64,000 bases of DNA from Tectiglobus sp965247245 (GCA_965247245.1 CBDFGV010000003.1:434001-498000), one strand, 5' to 3'. Shown: positions 51,842 to 61,585, counted from the first letter of the stretch. The notes: generated by a model not told the origin, from the sequence alone. Made by a program: numbers and translations.

Positions 51842-51867
51842 CAAAAAAAGCTGCCAAAAATGGCAGC
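51842..51867 (-). terminator. Intrinsic terminator hairpin on the minus strand within the aroG leader
   Basis: GCTGCCA (51850-51856) and TGGCAGC (51861-51867) form a perfect 7-bp stem. On the minus strand the hairpin is followed by seven T (51849-51843), a textbook intrinsic terminator for leftward RNA. On the plus strand it forms a hairpin early in the aroG 5' UTR without a U-tract. No leftward gene is apparent to its right. Confidence 0.6.
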
Positions 51868-51909
51868 CAAAACACCGTCACAGCAACTCAGAACTGGTAG
51901 GAGAGAATT

Positions 51910-53298
51910 ATGCCGGCCGCATGGAGTCCAGACAGCTGGAGATCAAAACCGATCGTCCAGGTCCCCGACTATCCAGACGCCGCTGCACTGGCGGCTGTCG
52001 AAGAACAGTTGTCCGCGTTTCCTCCCTTGGTGTTTGCCGGAGAGGCCCGCAATCTCAAGCAATCGCTCGCTGAAATCGCCCAGGGAAACGGCTTTCTGCT
52101 GCAAGGTGGCGACTGCGCTGAGAGCTTCGCCGAACATGAGGCTGACAACATCCGCGACTTCTTCCGCGTCTTCCTGCAGATGTCCGTTGTCCTGACTTAT
52201 GCCGGCGGCTCGCCTGTCGTCAAAGTCGGACGTATTGCCGGTCAGTTCGCCAAACCGCGTTCGTCTCCGAATGAAAAGAAGGACGGAGTTGAGCTTCCGA
52301 GCTACCGTGGTGATATCATCAATGGTTCCGATTTCACCGAAGCCTCGCGTATTCCGGATCCGGCTCGTCAGCTCGAAGCTTATCGTCAGTCAGCGGCAAC
52401 GCTGAACTTGATCCGAGCCTTTTCGATGGGTGGTTTTGCTGACCTCAACCGCGTGCACCAGTGGACGCTCGGCTTTCTTGCCGAGAGCCCTCAGGCGCAC
52501 CGCTATCAAGAGTTGGCGGACCGCATTAGCGAGGCTTTGGAATTCATCAACGCGTGCGGTATCACATCTGAGAACACGCCCGGCCTGAAGACTGTGCCAT
52601 TCTATACCAGCCATGAAGCGCTTCTATTGGGTTACGAGCAGGCCTTTACCCGCACCGATTCCACTTCGGGAGAGCCGTACGCGACCTCGGGTCATTTCGT
52701 TTGGATTGGCGACCGCACACGGCAGCCCGATCACGCCCATGTCGAGTATTGCCGCGGCATCAAGAACCCGATTGGCCTCAAGTGTGGTCCGAGCCTGGAT
52801 CCAGGCGAACTGCTGGAGTTGATTGATACTCTCAATCCAAAGAATGAACCCGGTCGCCTCACGCTTATCTGCCGCTTCGGAGACGACAAAGTCGAAGAGA
52901 AGCTTCCGGCCTTGATCCGCGCGGTAGAAAAGGAAGGGCGTTGGGTTGTCTGGTCCTGCGATCCGATGCACGGCAATACGCTGACGTCCAACAACGGCTA
53001 TAAAACACGCCCATTCGATCGGATTCTGTCAGAGGTGAATTCTTTCTTTGACGTCCACAGGGCTGAAGGCACGCATGCTGGCGGTATCCACGTGGAAATG
53101 ACTGGCAAAAACGTGACGGAGTGCACGGGTGGCGCCCGGGCGTTAACCGAAGCGGACCTGGAAGATCGCTACCACACCCACTGCGATCCACGGCTCAACG
53201 CAGATCAGGCCTTGGAACTGGCGTTTCTCGTCGCCGAGCGTCTGAAGGAAGATCGTACGAGCCGCATTCACCCGCTACCGATTGCAGCGGCGGAATAG
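51910..53298 (+). CDS. aroG: Class II 3-deoxy-7-phosphoheptulonate (DAHP) synthase
   Basis: A 462-residue plant-like (AroAII) DAHP synthase, the first step of the shikimate pathway. Family segments are FLLQGGDCAESFAEH, VVKVGRIAGQFAKPRS, LPSYRGDIINGSDF, the metal-cysteine region GDCAE, YTSHEALLLGYEQA, WSCDPMHGNT and HVEMTGKNVTECTGG. Full length. AGGAGAG lies 6 bp before ATG 51910. A clear promoter and leader precede it and a strong terminator follows. Class II enzymes lack the N-terminal extension-type control of class I. Confidence 0.95.
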   Translation: MPAAWSPDSWRSKPIVQVPDYPDAAALAAVEEQLSAFPPLVFAGEARNLKQSLAEIAQGNGFLLQGGDCAESFAEHEADNIRDFFRVFLQMSVVLTYAGGSPVVKVGRIAGQFAKPRSSPNEKKDGVELPSYRGDIINGSDFTEASRIPDPARQLEAYRQSAATLNLIRAFSMGGFADLNRVHQWTLGFLAESPQAHRYQELADRISEALEFINACGITSENTPGLKTVPFYTSHEALLLGYEQAFTRTDSTSGEPYATSGHFVWIGDRTRQPDHAHVEYCRGIKNPIGLKCGPSLDPGELLELIDTLNPKNEPGRLTLICRFGDDKVEEKLPALIRAVEKEGRWVVWSCDPMHGNTLTSNNGYKTRPFDRILSEVNSFFDVHRAEGTHAGGIHVEMTGKNVTECTGGARALTEADLEDRYHTHCDPRLNADQALELAFLVAERLKEDRTSRIHPLPIAAAE

Positions 53299-53337
53299 CG
53301 CGCGCACGCTCTTGGCCTTATGTTGAGAGGGTATCAG

Positions 53338-53371
53338 CGGCCGATGTGATCGCACAGGATCGCATCGGCCG
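53338..53371 (+). terminator. Intrinsic terminator after aroG
   Basis: A 14-bp stem, CGGCCGATGTGATC (53338-53351) with GATCGCATCGGCCG (53358-53371), one U-G pair, 6-nt loop, then TATTTG. It closes the aroG unit. Confidence 0.75.
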
Positions 53372-53420
53372 TATTTGTTCCGGGAACAGGCCTGATGGCT
53401 GGCGCAGAGAAGCAAAACAC

Positions 53421-55091
53421 ATGAGCACGGCACCCGTTGGTCAACTCACTATCGCACTCGCTCAATTGAACCCAACCGTGGGGGATCTTGAGGGCAACTT
53501 AGCCAAAGCCCTCAAGGCGCACGAGGAAGCAGCGCAGAACGGTGCTGATCTGATTGTTTTCTCAGAACTCTTCCTGCCTGGATATCCTCCAGAAGACCTT
53601 GTTTTGAAACCTGCCTTTGCCAGCGCTTCGCGGGCGGCAGCAGAGACGCTTGCGCAACAAACAGGTGGTGGACCGGGCATCATCATCGGCACCATCTGGC
53701 CCGAAGACGGCAAGGTTTATAATGCGGCCGTGTTAATCGATGCCGGTGAAATCAAGGCTGTCCGTTACAAATCCGACCTCCCGAACTACGGAGTTTTCGA
53801 CGAGAAGCGAGTCTTCGAAGCCGGCCCACTTCCTGGCCCTGTCGACTTCCGCGGTGTCCGCCTAGGCGTTCCCATCTGCGAGGATATCTGGAACGAAGAT
53901 GTCTGCGAATGCCTCGCCGAATGCGGAGCCGAACTACTGATCGTCCCGAACGGCTCACCCTTCGATTGGAAAAAACCTGACGTTCGAACAAACATTGCCG
54001 TGGCGCGGGTCAACGAGAACACACTACCAATGGTCTACGTCAATCAGCTCGGCGGTCAGGACGAGCTTGTATTTGATGGCGCATCATTCGTCCTGAACTC
54101 CGATGCATCCTTGGCAGCGCAGTTGCCAGCTTGGAGCGAAAGCCTCGTCTATACCAACTGGACACGCACGGATGAGACCTGGTCGTGCACCACCACCGAA
54201 CGCGCGCTCTTGCCCGAAGGTGACGCTGCCGCTTATGCAGGATGCGTGCTCGGACTCCGAGATTACGTCAACAAGAATGGCTTCCCTGGCGTCGTCCTTG
54301 GCTTATCTGGTGGTATCGACTCCGCACTCGTCGCAGCAATGGCGGTCGATGCTTTGGGCGCGGATCGCGTCCACTGCATCATGCTTCCCTACCGCTACAC
54401 GTCAGACGAAAGCCTGAGCGACGCAGCAGCTTGCGCGAAAGCGTTGGGCGTACGTTACGACACGATTGCTATCTCAGAGCCTGTCGAAGGGTTTATGAAC
54501 GCCCTATCCGAGTTGTTTGCAGGACAAAACTCTGGCGTCGCAGAGGAGAACATCCAGAGCAGAACGCGCGGTTCCATCCTTATGGCTGTCTCCAACAAGT
54601 TCGGCAGCATGGTTGTTACCACCGGCAACAAGAGCGAGATGTCGGTCGGGTATGCCACGCTCTACGGTGATATGAACGGCGGCTACAACCCGATCAAGGA
54701 TCTATACAAGACCGAAGTCTACCGTATCGCGGGATGGCGAAACGAAAACACGGTTGAAGGTGCTCTAGGTCCGACGGGTATCGTCATACCAACCAATATC
54801 CTCACCAAAGCTCCAACCGCCGAGCTCCGGGAAAACCAGACCGACCAGGACTCCCTGCCAGAGTACGACGTTCTCGATGACATTCTTACATGTCTGGTTG
54901 AAGATGAGCTGCCTCTGAAGGAAATCGTTGCGCGTGGCCACGATGTCGAAACCGTCAGGCGCGTATCTCGCTTGCTCAACATCGCTGAATACAAGCGCAG
55001 ACAGGCCGCTCCAGGAGTTAAGATTTCATCGAGAAACTTCGGTCGTGATCGACGCTATCCGATCACCAACCGCTTCGTTGAGCCCATCTAG
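53421..55091 (+). CDS. nadE: Glutamine-dependent NAD+ synthetase
   Basis: A 556-residue two-domain enzyme. The N-terminal nitrilase-like glutaminase has the triad E49 (FSELFLPGY), K117 (YKSDLPNYGVFDEKR) and C153 (GVPICEDIW). The C-terminal NAD synthase has the PPi loop LGLSGGIDSALVAA (S296-S301), VVTTGNKSEMSVGYATLYGD and a normal end. It converts nicotinate adenine dinucleotide to NAD+. The frame is open upstream across aroG's end and its terminator, so ATG 53421 is the start. Confidence 0.95.
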   Translation: MSTAPVGQLTIALAQLNPTVGDLEGNLAKALKAHEEAAQNGADLIVFSELFLPGYPPEDLVLKPAFASASRAAAETLAQQTGGGPGIIIGTIWPEDGKVYNAAVLIDAGEIKAVRYKSDLPNYGVFDEKRVFEAGPLPGPVDFRGVRLGVPICEDIWNEDVCECLAECGAELLIVPNGSPFDWKKPDVRTNIAVARVNENTLPMVYVNQLGGQDELVFDGASFVLNSDASLAAQLPAWSESLVYTNWTRTDETWSCTTTERALLPEGDAAAYAGCVLGLRDYVNKNGFPGVVLGLSGGIDSALVAAMAVDALGADRVHCIMLPYRYTSDESLSDAAACAKALGVRYDTIAISEPVEGFMNALSELFAGQNSGVAEENIQSRTRGSILMAVSNKFGSMVVTTGNKSEMSVGYATLYGDMNGGYNPIKDLYKTEVYRIAGWRNENTVEGALGPTGIVIPTNILTKAPTAELRENQTDQDSLPEYDVLDDILTCLVEDELPLKEIVARGHDVETVRRVSRLLNIAEYKRRQAAPGVKISSRNFGRDRRYPITNRFVEPI

Positions 55092-55196
55092 AGCGATCCA
55101 ACCACTGCCGTGAGGCTTGAAGCCAGTGTCTTCAGTGAATGGTAATCCAAATGACGCAAGATCCTGAGAGCGTGCCACTTCTCAGGGTCGGAATTG

Positions 55197-55658
55197 ATGG
55201 GCATCCATCAAACAGCTGCCAACACAGGCATTAAAGCTTGGTCGATACGCCATCCATCGCGCACTGGCATCAATCAACGAGATGCCGGTTCTCTGACGTA
55301 TGGCGCTACAACTTTGGCCTTGGATGAACTTCGATACTGTCGGATTGCAAAGGTTCGCGACTGGGACGTTGCAGGCCAGCACTTCAATTTCATCCTCTAC
55401 GTCATCTTCGCCGCTGTCTTTCTGTTCCTCGTCGTCGAGGCGGCCTGGCGCTTCCAATTCTTCGCTGCCGTAGTACTCTTCTTTGCGATCGCGGGTATGT
55501 CATTGGCAGACGTCATGACGACCAATAAAATCTCTTACTTCCGGGTCGACATCAAAACTACCGATGGCGTAGCACACACATACACGACAGCATCTCTGGA
55601 AGATGCTGAGGAGTTCGTGGCCGCCATGTCAGACGTAGGCGTTCGCGTGAAGAGATAG
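55197..55658 (+). CDS. DUF6232-like membrane protein
   Basis: A 153-residue protein with a hydrophilic start, a beta segment (TYGATTLALDELRYCRI), two adjacent membrane helices (about 66-85 and 88-106: FNFILYVIFAAVFLFLVVEAAW, FQFFAAVVLFFAIAGMSLA) and a cytoplasmic end (YFRVDIKTTDGVAHTYTTASLEDAEEFVAAM). This order resembles small DUF6232-type proteins, of unknown function. TTG 55194 is in frame too. The N-terminal ~30 residues fit poorly, so the true start may be further in. Confidence 0.55.
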   Translation: MGIHQTAANTGIKAWSIRHPSRTGINQRDAGSLTYGATTLALDELRYCRIAKVRDWDVAGQHFNFILYVIFAAVFLFLVVEAAWRFQFFAAVVLFFAIAGMSLADVMTTNKISYFRVDIKTTDGVAHTYTTASLEDAEEFVAAMSDVGVRVKR

Positions 55659-55665
55659 GTGGTCG

Positions 55666-56208
55666 CTATCGCAATCCCTTCCTCAAGAAAGCGACGCTGA
55701 GAGTCTCTTGGGTGGAAACGGCATGTGATCCATACGACGTCACCTCGTAACCACCAGCTTCAAAGAAGCCCACTGAGCTCACCAACGTCCTGACTGCCAG
55801 AACGTCGGCCCCAGACAGTCGAGCACGCTGCTCACAGAAGCGCATGAGGAGCCGGCCAACGCCACTCTTTGCAAAGAAATGGTCGACAAACAGGAGGTGC
55901 AGGCGAAACGTGCCCTCCTGACTGCTCACACGACCCCATCCAACGATACCGATCAGACGACCATCAAGCCGCGCACCGTAGAGTGCATCATTCGCTATAT
56001 CCTCCACCAACGACTCGATGTGTGTAGGAGACACGATCCACGCATTGAATGCTTCTAGCTCCGCTTCAGTTGTCCGTGCTGAATGGAAGTGAGCAAACGA
56101 ACTGCGCTCCAGGGCACGCACGTTGGACAACTCATCGATGCTGACAGGTGAAACTTCCATTCTGCCACCAAAGGCGCTCATAGGCGGAAATCGCGGAATT
56201 TCTGACAT
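55666..56208 (-). CDS. GNAT-family N-acetyltransferase
   Basis: A 180-residue acyl-CoA acetyltransferase. It has the GNAT core: a LIGIVGWGRVSSQEGTFRLHLLFVDH strand pair, the acetyl-CoA loop FFAKSGVGRLLMRFCEQRA, and FFEAGGYEVTSYGS. The N-terminus is uncertain: ATG at 56208, 56181 or 56160. Substrate unknown; it is convergent with the DUF6232-like gene, 7 bp apart. Confidence 0.82.
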   Translation of the reverse strand: MSEIPRFPPMSAFGGRMEVSPVSIDELSNVRALERSSFAHFHSARTTEAELEAFNAWIVSPTHIESLVEDIANDALYGARLDGRLIGIVGWGRVSSQEGTFRLHLLFVDHFFAKSGVGRLLMRFCEQRARLSGADVLAVRTLVSSVGFFEAGGYEVTSYGSHAVSTQETLSVAFLRKGLR

Positions 56209-56399
56209 TCGAAACGGTCCTGAACCGCGGCACGCTCAATGGCATCTATGCGTGCACTGCCGTCGTCCAAAAAGAACTAGGTCTGAAAACAATTAGAAGT
56301 CCGAACAGGCTTTTAGGCCACGAACAATTCAAAACTATGACACATCATGAAGTGCCATCCGACCTGACTTGCGTCCAAAAACATAAGTCGTGTGCTGTA

Positions 56400-57464
56400 T
56401 TATCGAACTGGCGAGAGCTGCCGCCGCTCGCCACTCTGTCCTGCTGCCGGTGCAGGCGACTGTGCAGCAGGTTGCGCGCCAGGCGTGCCGTTGCCGGCAT
56501 TTGGAATGAACTCAGCTGCTTTGCACGAACACCCCGCCACATATTCCTTGCGATACCGAAAGGCCGTTTTCAGTTCAGAGTAGGGCCGTTGGGTCTGCTG
56601 TGAGACCATCTGATCGACGGATTGACCCGGGTTCTGATGAAAATACAACTCGGTCGGCGCTGCACAGCGTGATTGGCAAGCGTTCGCATCTCGACCGAAG
56701 TGATTGGGCAGTGTCGAGAAACTCACCGGGAAATAATATCCATCGCACAATCGCACACAGACCGTCCGATAGGTAGCAAACGGCAATCCTGCGAAAGTGT
56801 TGCCCCGGAAGCCACGGTCGCCACTGTCCTCATCCTGCCAGAAGTTGGCAAACGGATTACGGCGGCGATTTTCGCGCTGATAAACTGCACCGCATCGATT
56901 GACGGCAAGCTCTCGAATGATCTCATTCTGATAGGATTTATCGCCTGAACCCAGGATCTGCTGGCGTCGCGCCTGCATATCGCTCAACTGGCGCGATGCC
57001 TGGCGGGCCCGACGATCCAAACCAACGCAGCGGCGCGTGCGCCGCAAAGTCTTTGTGAAAAGAAACGTGTCGTAACATTCGCGGCGGTCCAATTCCCGCT
57101 CGAGCCGACGCAAGGAGCCACGCGCTACGCGAATATTCTCTTCAATTTGCGGCAGTTGCGAGCGGCCTTGGCTGCCCCGATTGGCTTCTTCGGCCAGTCT
57201 CTGCTCAAGCTGCAAACAGATCGGTGGTCGATTGCCTGGATTGATACGGTTGTACGCATTGTTAAAGCCCTGGGGCGCTATTTGGTGCCCGCGCTCACGC
57301 CGTGGCGGAGGTCGACGAGGCCTTTCCTCTTTCGTCTCCCAGGGAAACACCCAGCCTTGCGCCACGGCCGGCGTCGTTGGCAGGCTTCCTACCAACGGAT
57401 AGGCCAACACGGCGCAAATGGAGCTCCACCAAACGAGCTTTGTCCAGCGTTTCGACTTATTCAT
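56400..57464 (-). CDS. DUF2865 domain-containing secreted protein
   Basis: A 354-residue exported protein. Signal or anchor in the first ~35 residues (LVWWSSICAVLAYPLVG). An Arg/Pro-rich and coiled segment with paired Cys follows. The DUF2865 domain spans about 235-320: YRTVCVRLCDGYYFPVSFSTL, NHFGRDANACQSRC and ELYFHQNPGQ ... SELKTAFRYRKEYVAGCSC. The conserved Cys pairs suggest disulfides in the periplasm. The family is widespread in Rhizobiales and has no known function. It diverges from cysS across a 371-bp gap. Confidence 0.85.
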   Translation of the reverse strand: MNKSKRWTKLVWWSSICAVLAYPLVGSLPTTPAVAQGWVFPWETKEERPRRPPPRRERGHQIAPQGFNNAYNRINPGNRPPICLQLEQRLAEEANRGSQGRSQLPQIEENIRVARGSLRRLERELDRRECYDTFLFTKTLRRTRRCVGLDRRARQASRQLSDMQARRQQILGSGDKSYQNEIIRELAVNRCGAVYQRENRRRNPFANFWQDEDSGDRGFRGNTFAGLPFATYRTVCVRLCDGYYFPVSFSTLPNHFGRDANACQSRCAAPTELYFHQNPGQSVDQMVSQQTQRPYSELKTAFRYRKEYVAGCSCKAAEFIPNAGNGTPGAQPAAQSPAPAAGQSGERRQLSPVR

Positions 57465-57835
57465 GGTCGGTTGTTACCATGCCATAGTGCGTCATCAATA
57501 GGTCAATAGCGCCAAGCAAGCCGAAGCACAGTGACCAGATAGCCGACTTTAGCGAAAATTGCGGCAATGATCGGGAGCTGTTCATGTGAACCAGCTGAGG
57601 GAGCGATCTGCACCTAAACCTGTGAGAAAATGAACATATTGACCCCGGCTGACGACACACGCATATAGAGCCGCATCCTCCAGAGCACTCAGAAGGCCGC
57701 AGGCTGAACTTTGCAGTCTTGCTAGCCATACTCACTGTCCGTGCATTTTGGGGATAAACACCGGGAAGGGGTAAAATCCAACGCAAGCGAAGTCGCAATA
57801 CGTGTTGGTTAGCCGCCCCGCTGAGGATCGATTCG
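57465..57835. other. Intergenic region between DUF2865 gene and cysS
   Basis: 371 bp between divergent genes. A hairpin at 57576-57596 pairs AGCTG-TTCA with TGAA-C-CAGCT (one bulge). It may be in the DUF2865 5' UTR or be an operator. No RNA gene recognised. Confidence 0.45.
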
Positions 57836-59278
57836 ATGGGCCGCCCACAGATTAGACTCTATAATTCTTTCTCACGTTCCAAGGTTGATTTTGAACCAAT
57901 CGACCCCGCTAACGTCAGAATGTACGTCTGTGGCCCAACCGTCTACGACTATGCGCACATCGGCAATGCCCGCCCAGTCATTGTATTTGACGTCCTTTTC
58001 AGGCTCCTGCGTCGGCACTTCGGGCCAGACCATGTCACGTATGCACGCAACATTACCGACGTGGATGACAAGATCAATGCGCGCGCCAACGAAGAATACC
58101 CGGGAATAGCCATTAATGAGGCCATCGCTGAGGTAACATCGCGCACCGAACGACAGTTTCATGCCGACATTCACGAACTCGGTGTTCTGCCTCCAACGGT
58201 CGAACCGCGGGCAACCGGCCACATCGAACAAATGCGTCGCCTAATCGACACGCTGATCGACAAAGGCCACGCCTATGTTGGAGAAGGCCACGTCTTGTTC
58301 GATGTTGAGTCCATGCCTGAATATGGACGATTGGCAAACAGATCCGTTGACGAAATGGAGGCTGGCGCCAGGGTCGATGTCGCTCCCTACAAGAAGGGAG
58401 CCATGGATTTCGTTCTGTGGAAGCCATCCAGCGAGAAAGAACCAGCGTGGCCTTCGCCCGGTGGCATTGATGTCCAGGGTCGTCCGGGCTGGCACATCGA
58501 GTGTTCAGCCATGGCTGAAGAGCATCTTGGCAAGGTCTTTGATATTCATGGCGGCGGCGTTGATCTGGTCTTTCCGCACCATGAAAACGAATTGGCGCAA
58601 AGCTGCTGCGCGCACGGAACGGAGCGCATGGCCAATATCTGGATGCACAATGGCTTTCTCCAGGTTGAAGGAGAGAAGATGTCGAAATCGCTCGGCAACT
58701 TCATAACCATTAACGAGCTCTTGGAAACGACCAGCTTTGGCGGTCGCCGATGGCCCGGCGAAGTCTTGCGTCTCGCCATGTTGACAACCCATTATCGCCA
58801 ACCAATCGACTTTACATCGAACGCTCTCCAGGTTGCCGAAAAGACATTGGCAAACTGGTACAGCGCCGTCGGTGAGACCGAGGCGTCTGCTGATCAAAGC
58901 GAGACAGATGAAGTCGACGAGGCTCTCTGCGATGATCTCAACACGCCGGCGGCTATTGCCAAATTACATGCGACCTATGATCAAATGCGGGCAAATCCAA
59001 CGACGGAAGCTGCCGCACACTTTAAATCGCTAGCCAACCAGCTCGGGTTGTTGAATGGCACACAGAAAAGCTGGACAGCGGACCTCAATCGCGGAATCGA
59101 GATCGATGAGGCAACCGTTCAACGTCTCATTGACGAGCGACTATTCGCACGGAAGGAGAAAGACTGGGCTCTATCGGACAAAATTCGAGACCAGTTGAGC
59201 GACATGGGTGTCCAGTTGAAGGATGGCCGCGACCCGGAAACTGGGGAAGGCATCACGACTTGGGAGATCAAGCGCTAG
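57836..59278 (+). CDS. cysS: Cysteinyl-tRNA synthetase
   Basis: A 480-residue class I synthetase charging tRNA-Cys. It has the zinc Cys in VCGPTVYDYA (C32), HIGN (H41-N44), WHIECSAMA, FPHHENELAQS and the KMSKS loop (K281-S285, GEKMSKSLGNF). The C-terminal anticodon-binding region runs from ~375 (AIAKLHATYDQM ...). GAGG lies ahead of ATG 57836 at a long spacing of about 10. The gene ends 1 bp from meaB, which is convergent. Confidence 0.96.
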   Translation: MGRPQIRLYNSFSRSKVDFEPIDPANVRMYVCGPTVYDYAHIGNARPVIVFDVLFRLLRRHFGPDHVTYARNITDVDDKINARANEEYPGIAINEAIAEVTSRTERQFHADIHELGVLPPTVEPRATGHIEQMRRLIDTLIDKGHAYVGEGHVLFDVESMPEYGRLANRSVDEMEAGARVDVAPYKKGAMDFVLWKPSSEKEPAWPSPGGIDVQGRPGWHIECSAMAEEHLGKVFDIHGGGVDLVFPHHENELAQSCCAHGTERMANIWMHNGFLQVEGEKMSKSLGNFITINELLETTSFGGRRWPGEVLRLAMLTTHYRQPIDFTSNALQVAEKTLANWYSAVGETEASADQSETDEVDEALCDDLNTPAAIAKLHATYDQMRANPTTEAAAHFKSLANQLGLLNGTQKSWTADLNRGIEIDEATVQRLIDERLFARKEKDWALSDKIRDQLSDMGVQLKDGRDPETGEGITTWEIKR

Positions 59279-59279
59279 A

Positions 59280-60245
59280 TCAATCGTTCAGGTCTTCACT
59301 CTGATCAACCGCGTCGCGCATCAACTGCAATGCCGCCGTGCGTGCATCAATTTCTCCGGCTGCCAAAGAGCTGACAATCAACTGTACTTTGGCAAAGCTC
59401 TGAGCCTCATGCAGCTTTTGATGGAGTAATGCGTTCGCGGCCTGCTCAATCATGTAGAGCATGCGTTGGTGCACTCGTTCCTCTCGCGGCTCGGATGAGA
59501 GTCGCGCCAGTAACGCGTCCGCGACGTCAGCCAGCGCGGCAACACCGTCCGCCGAGACGGCACTCGTCAGAATAACAGGCACGTTGCCATCCTCATGTCC
59601 ACGCAAGGACACGGCATTGCGCAACTGTTCCGCCGTCGCATCAGCTCCTGGTAGATCGGACTTGTTCACGACAAGGACGTTAGCAATTTCAAGCAACCCT
59701 GATTTGATCGCTTGGATGCCATCACCTAAGCCGGGAGCTGAAACCACCAACTTCACATCAGCAACAGCCGCGACATCGATCTCTGATTGGCCTGCTCCAA
59801 CAGTTTCGATGATGAGGCGCTCAAACCCCGCTGCATCGAACAGCTCAATCAGGCGCACAACCGCTGGCGCCAATCCGCCAACCGTGCCGGCGCTCGACAA
59901 AGAACGAACGTAAACGCCATCATCATCAAGGGCGGCGCTCATCCGAACGCGATCGCCAAGAAGGGCGCCACCTGAAATCGGGCTAGACGGATCGACGGCT
60001 ATAATTGCCACGCGATAACCGCGCGCACGCCATTCTAGTGTGAGCGCATTCACCAGGCTGGATTTACCCGCACCCGGTGGCCCAGTCACGCCGAAGACAA
60101 CCTTGCCAGCAACCGCGTGCTGAAGCGCGCGCCGCAACTCCTGATAGGCGTCGTCGCCCTGCTCAGCCAAACTCAAGGCCTGTGAAAGCGCAGCGCGATC
60201 GCCTGTCAGCAAGCGGTCGACCACCAACTTAACGTTCGCCGCCAT
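59280..60245 (-). CDS. meaB: MeaB-type methylmalonyl-CoA mutase-associated GTPase
   Basis: A 321-residue G3E GTPase that protects and loads B12 into methylmalonyl-CoA mutase. G1 is GPPGAGKSS (55-63), further VAIIAVDPSSPISGGALLGDRVRM, ETVGAGQSEIDVAAVAD, and VVNKSDLPGA. Length fits. No mutase gene lies in this window. Its upstream neighbour, on the same strand, is htpX, 42 bp away. Confidence 0.92.
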   Translation of the reverse strand: MAANVKLVVDRLLTGDRAALSQALSLAEQGDDAYQELRRALQHAVAGKVVFGVTGPPGAGKSSLVNALTLEWRARGYRVAIIAVDPSSPISGGALLGDRVRMSAALDDDGVYVRSLSSAGTVGGLAPAVVRLIELFDAAGFERLIIETVGAGQSEIDVAAVADVKLVVSAPGLGDGIQAIKSGLLEIANVLVVNKSDLPGADATAEQLRNAVSLRGHEDGNVPVILTSAVSADGVAALADVADALLARLSSEPREERVHQRMLYMIEQAANALLHQKLHEAQSFAKVQLIVSSLAAGEIDARTAALQLMRDAVDQSEDLND

Positions 60246-60287
60246 TCACGAGTTCCTATAGCCAGGCGTCACGCCAGTGAAGCGCCA

Positions 60288-61256
60288 TCAATACCAAATA
60301 CCCGGGAAACGATAGCGCGGTCGCATCGCAATTGGACCAAGTCCAACCATTGATATCATCGGCTCTTCGCGAATAATAATTTGCGGATGACTGCGGTTGA
60401 GATCCAGTTCCTGGAGACGCGCGACCCGTTGCTCTGTGGTTGGATGAGATCGCAACATCGATGGAACAGGGACGCGACGGGCCGGTACCGGTAACATGAG
60501 GTCTTCCCAGAAGTACCCGGTGTACCTCTCAACCTTCTGAAGCGCTGAGGCGAGGCCGGCTGGATCCCCGGTGAGACTTGCGCCCTCAAGATCCGCATCA
60601 AATTCCCGCACGCGGGAAAGTCCGAGTTGCAGCAGATTGGAGAGCGCCGGAGCAACGTAGAGAAGACCGATCGCAAACCAGCTGTATGCGAATTCACCGG
60701 CGAAGATAAGCGCGAGAATATTCACGACAGCGAGAATAGCAGCGGTGTAGGACAGGACCTGCGTAAAGCGGCTCATAAGATCAGCCAGACCCATCACGCG
60801 CAGATCGTTATTCTTGATATGGCTGATTTCGTGCGCAAGTACACCGGCCAGTTCGCGCAACGACAACTGTCGGAGTAGCCCCTCTGTGATGCCGATTGCG
60901 GGGTTCGACTTTGTGCCGGTGGCAAACGCATTCATGGTCAGACTTGGGATAACATAGAGAGCCGGACGATGGCTGAGTTCCGCCCTTTCGGTCAGCGCAT
61001 TGAGAATGTGGCTCAGCTGTCCAGGTGAATCGTCCGCAACACGCTGTCCTTTGTAAAACCGCATCACGACAGACGCTGGAATCTGAGGGGAACAAAATGC
61101 CAACACACCCACAAAACAAGTCGCAATGAGTGCGCCAGTCAGCCCCCATAGCAACCCCGCAGAAACGGCCACAATCACACACATGCCCAGCAAAATGGCC
61201 ACGGTCTGGGCCAGATTGCTGTTCTTGTGAGCTTGTTCAGCGCTTGGATTAAGCAT
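60288..61256 (-). CDS. htpX: Protease HtpX homologue
   Basis: A 322-residue M48B membrane zinc protease for inner-membrane protein quality control. Two N-terminal helices (~15-60), the active site HEISH (H142, E143, H146), two central helices (~165-210) and the third ligand E218 in SRVREFDADLEG. FATGTKSNPAIGITEGLL before the motif is a family segment. It is upstream of meaB, 42 bp, same strand. Two meaB-independent roles are likely; the pairing may only be positional. Confidence 0.92.
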   Translation of the reverse strand: MLNPSAEQAHKNSNLAQTVAILLGMCVIVAVSAGLLWGLTGALIATCFVGVLAFCSPQIPASVVMRFYKGQRVADDSPGQLSHILNALTERAELSHRPALYVIPSLTMNAFATGTKSNPAIGITEGLLRQLSLRELAGVLAHEISHIKNNDLRVMGLADLMSRFTQVLSYTAAILAVVNILALIFAGEFAYSWFAIGLLYVAPALSNLLQLGLSRVREFDADLEGASLTGDPAGLASALQKVERYTGYFWEDLMLPVPARRVPVPSMLRSHPTTEQRVARLQELDLNRSHPQIIIREEPMISMVGLGPIAMRPRYRFPGIWY

Positions 61257-61585
61257 GGCTGCCTCAGGCTTGTATGGATGATGTCGCTCTCACCCGCGTT
61301 CACTTAGATCATCGCGGTCGATATGGGAACCGGTCACGCGGGACCAACATCAATCGCCGCAGGAAATCGCCACCAGAGATGAGTCGACAACGTGAAACTG
61401 CTGGCTTGTAGAAGTGCGCAGCCTGCACATCGAAGGCAGCACAATTAGGGAAATGCTCCAAAATGGGTTTTCCCGTCCATTAAGCATCGTCACACTCAAC
61501 ATGGTAAATACTTGAAATTCTTGTAATATCGGATTAAATCGCCGTTCGCGCTAAGAGTACCGCCCGTATCGGAGTTGAGTATCAT
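61257..61585. other. Intergenic region between htpX and the LysM gene
   Basis: 329 bp between divergent genes. A GGGAAA/TTTCCC inverted pair occurs at 61448-61453 and 61469-61474. A promoter-like pair facing the LysM gene is listed separately. No RNA gene or small ORF supported. Confidence 0.45.
61512..61540 (+). promoter_or_regulatory. Possible promoter of the LysM protein gene
   Basis: TTGAAA (61512-61517), 17 bp, TAAATC (61535-61540), about 45 bp before the ATG. The -10 is weak. Inference. Confidence 0.35.

Noticed and set aside
51615..52073. 152-codon plus-strand frame upstream of and into aroG
   Set aside because: It is out of frame with aroG, carries the promoter and leader hairpin, and is Arg/Cys-rich nonsense by eye.
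53121..53420. 100-codon N-terminal extension of NadE
   Set aside because: It overlaps the aroG 3' end and the intrinsic terminator; homology starts at ATG 53421.
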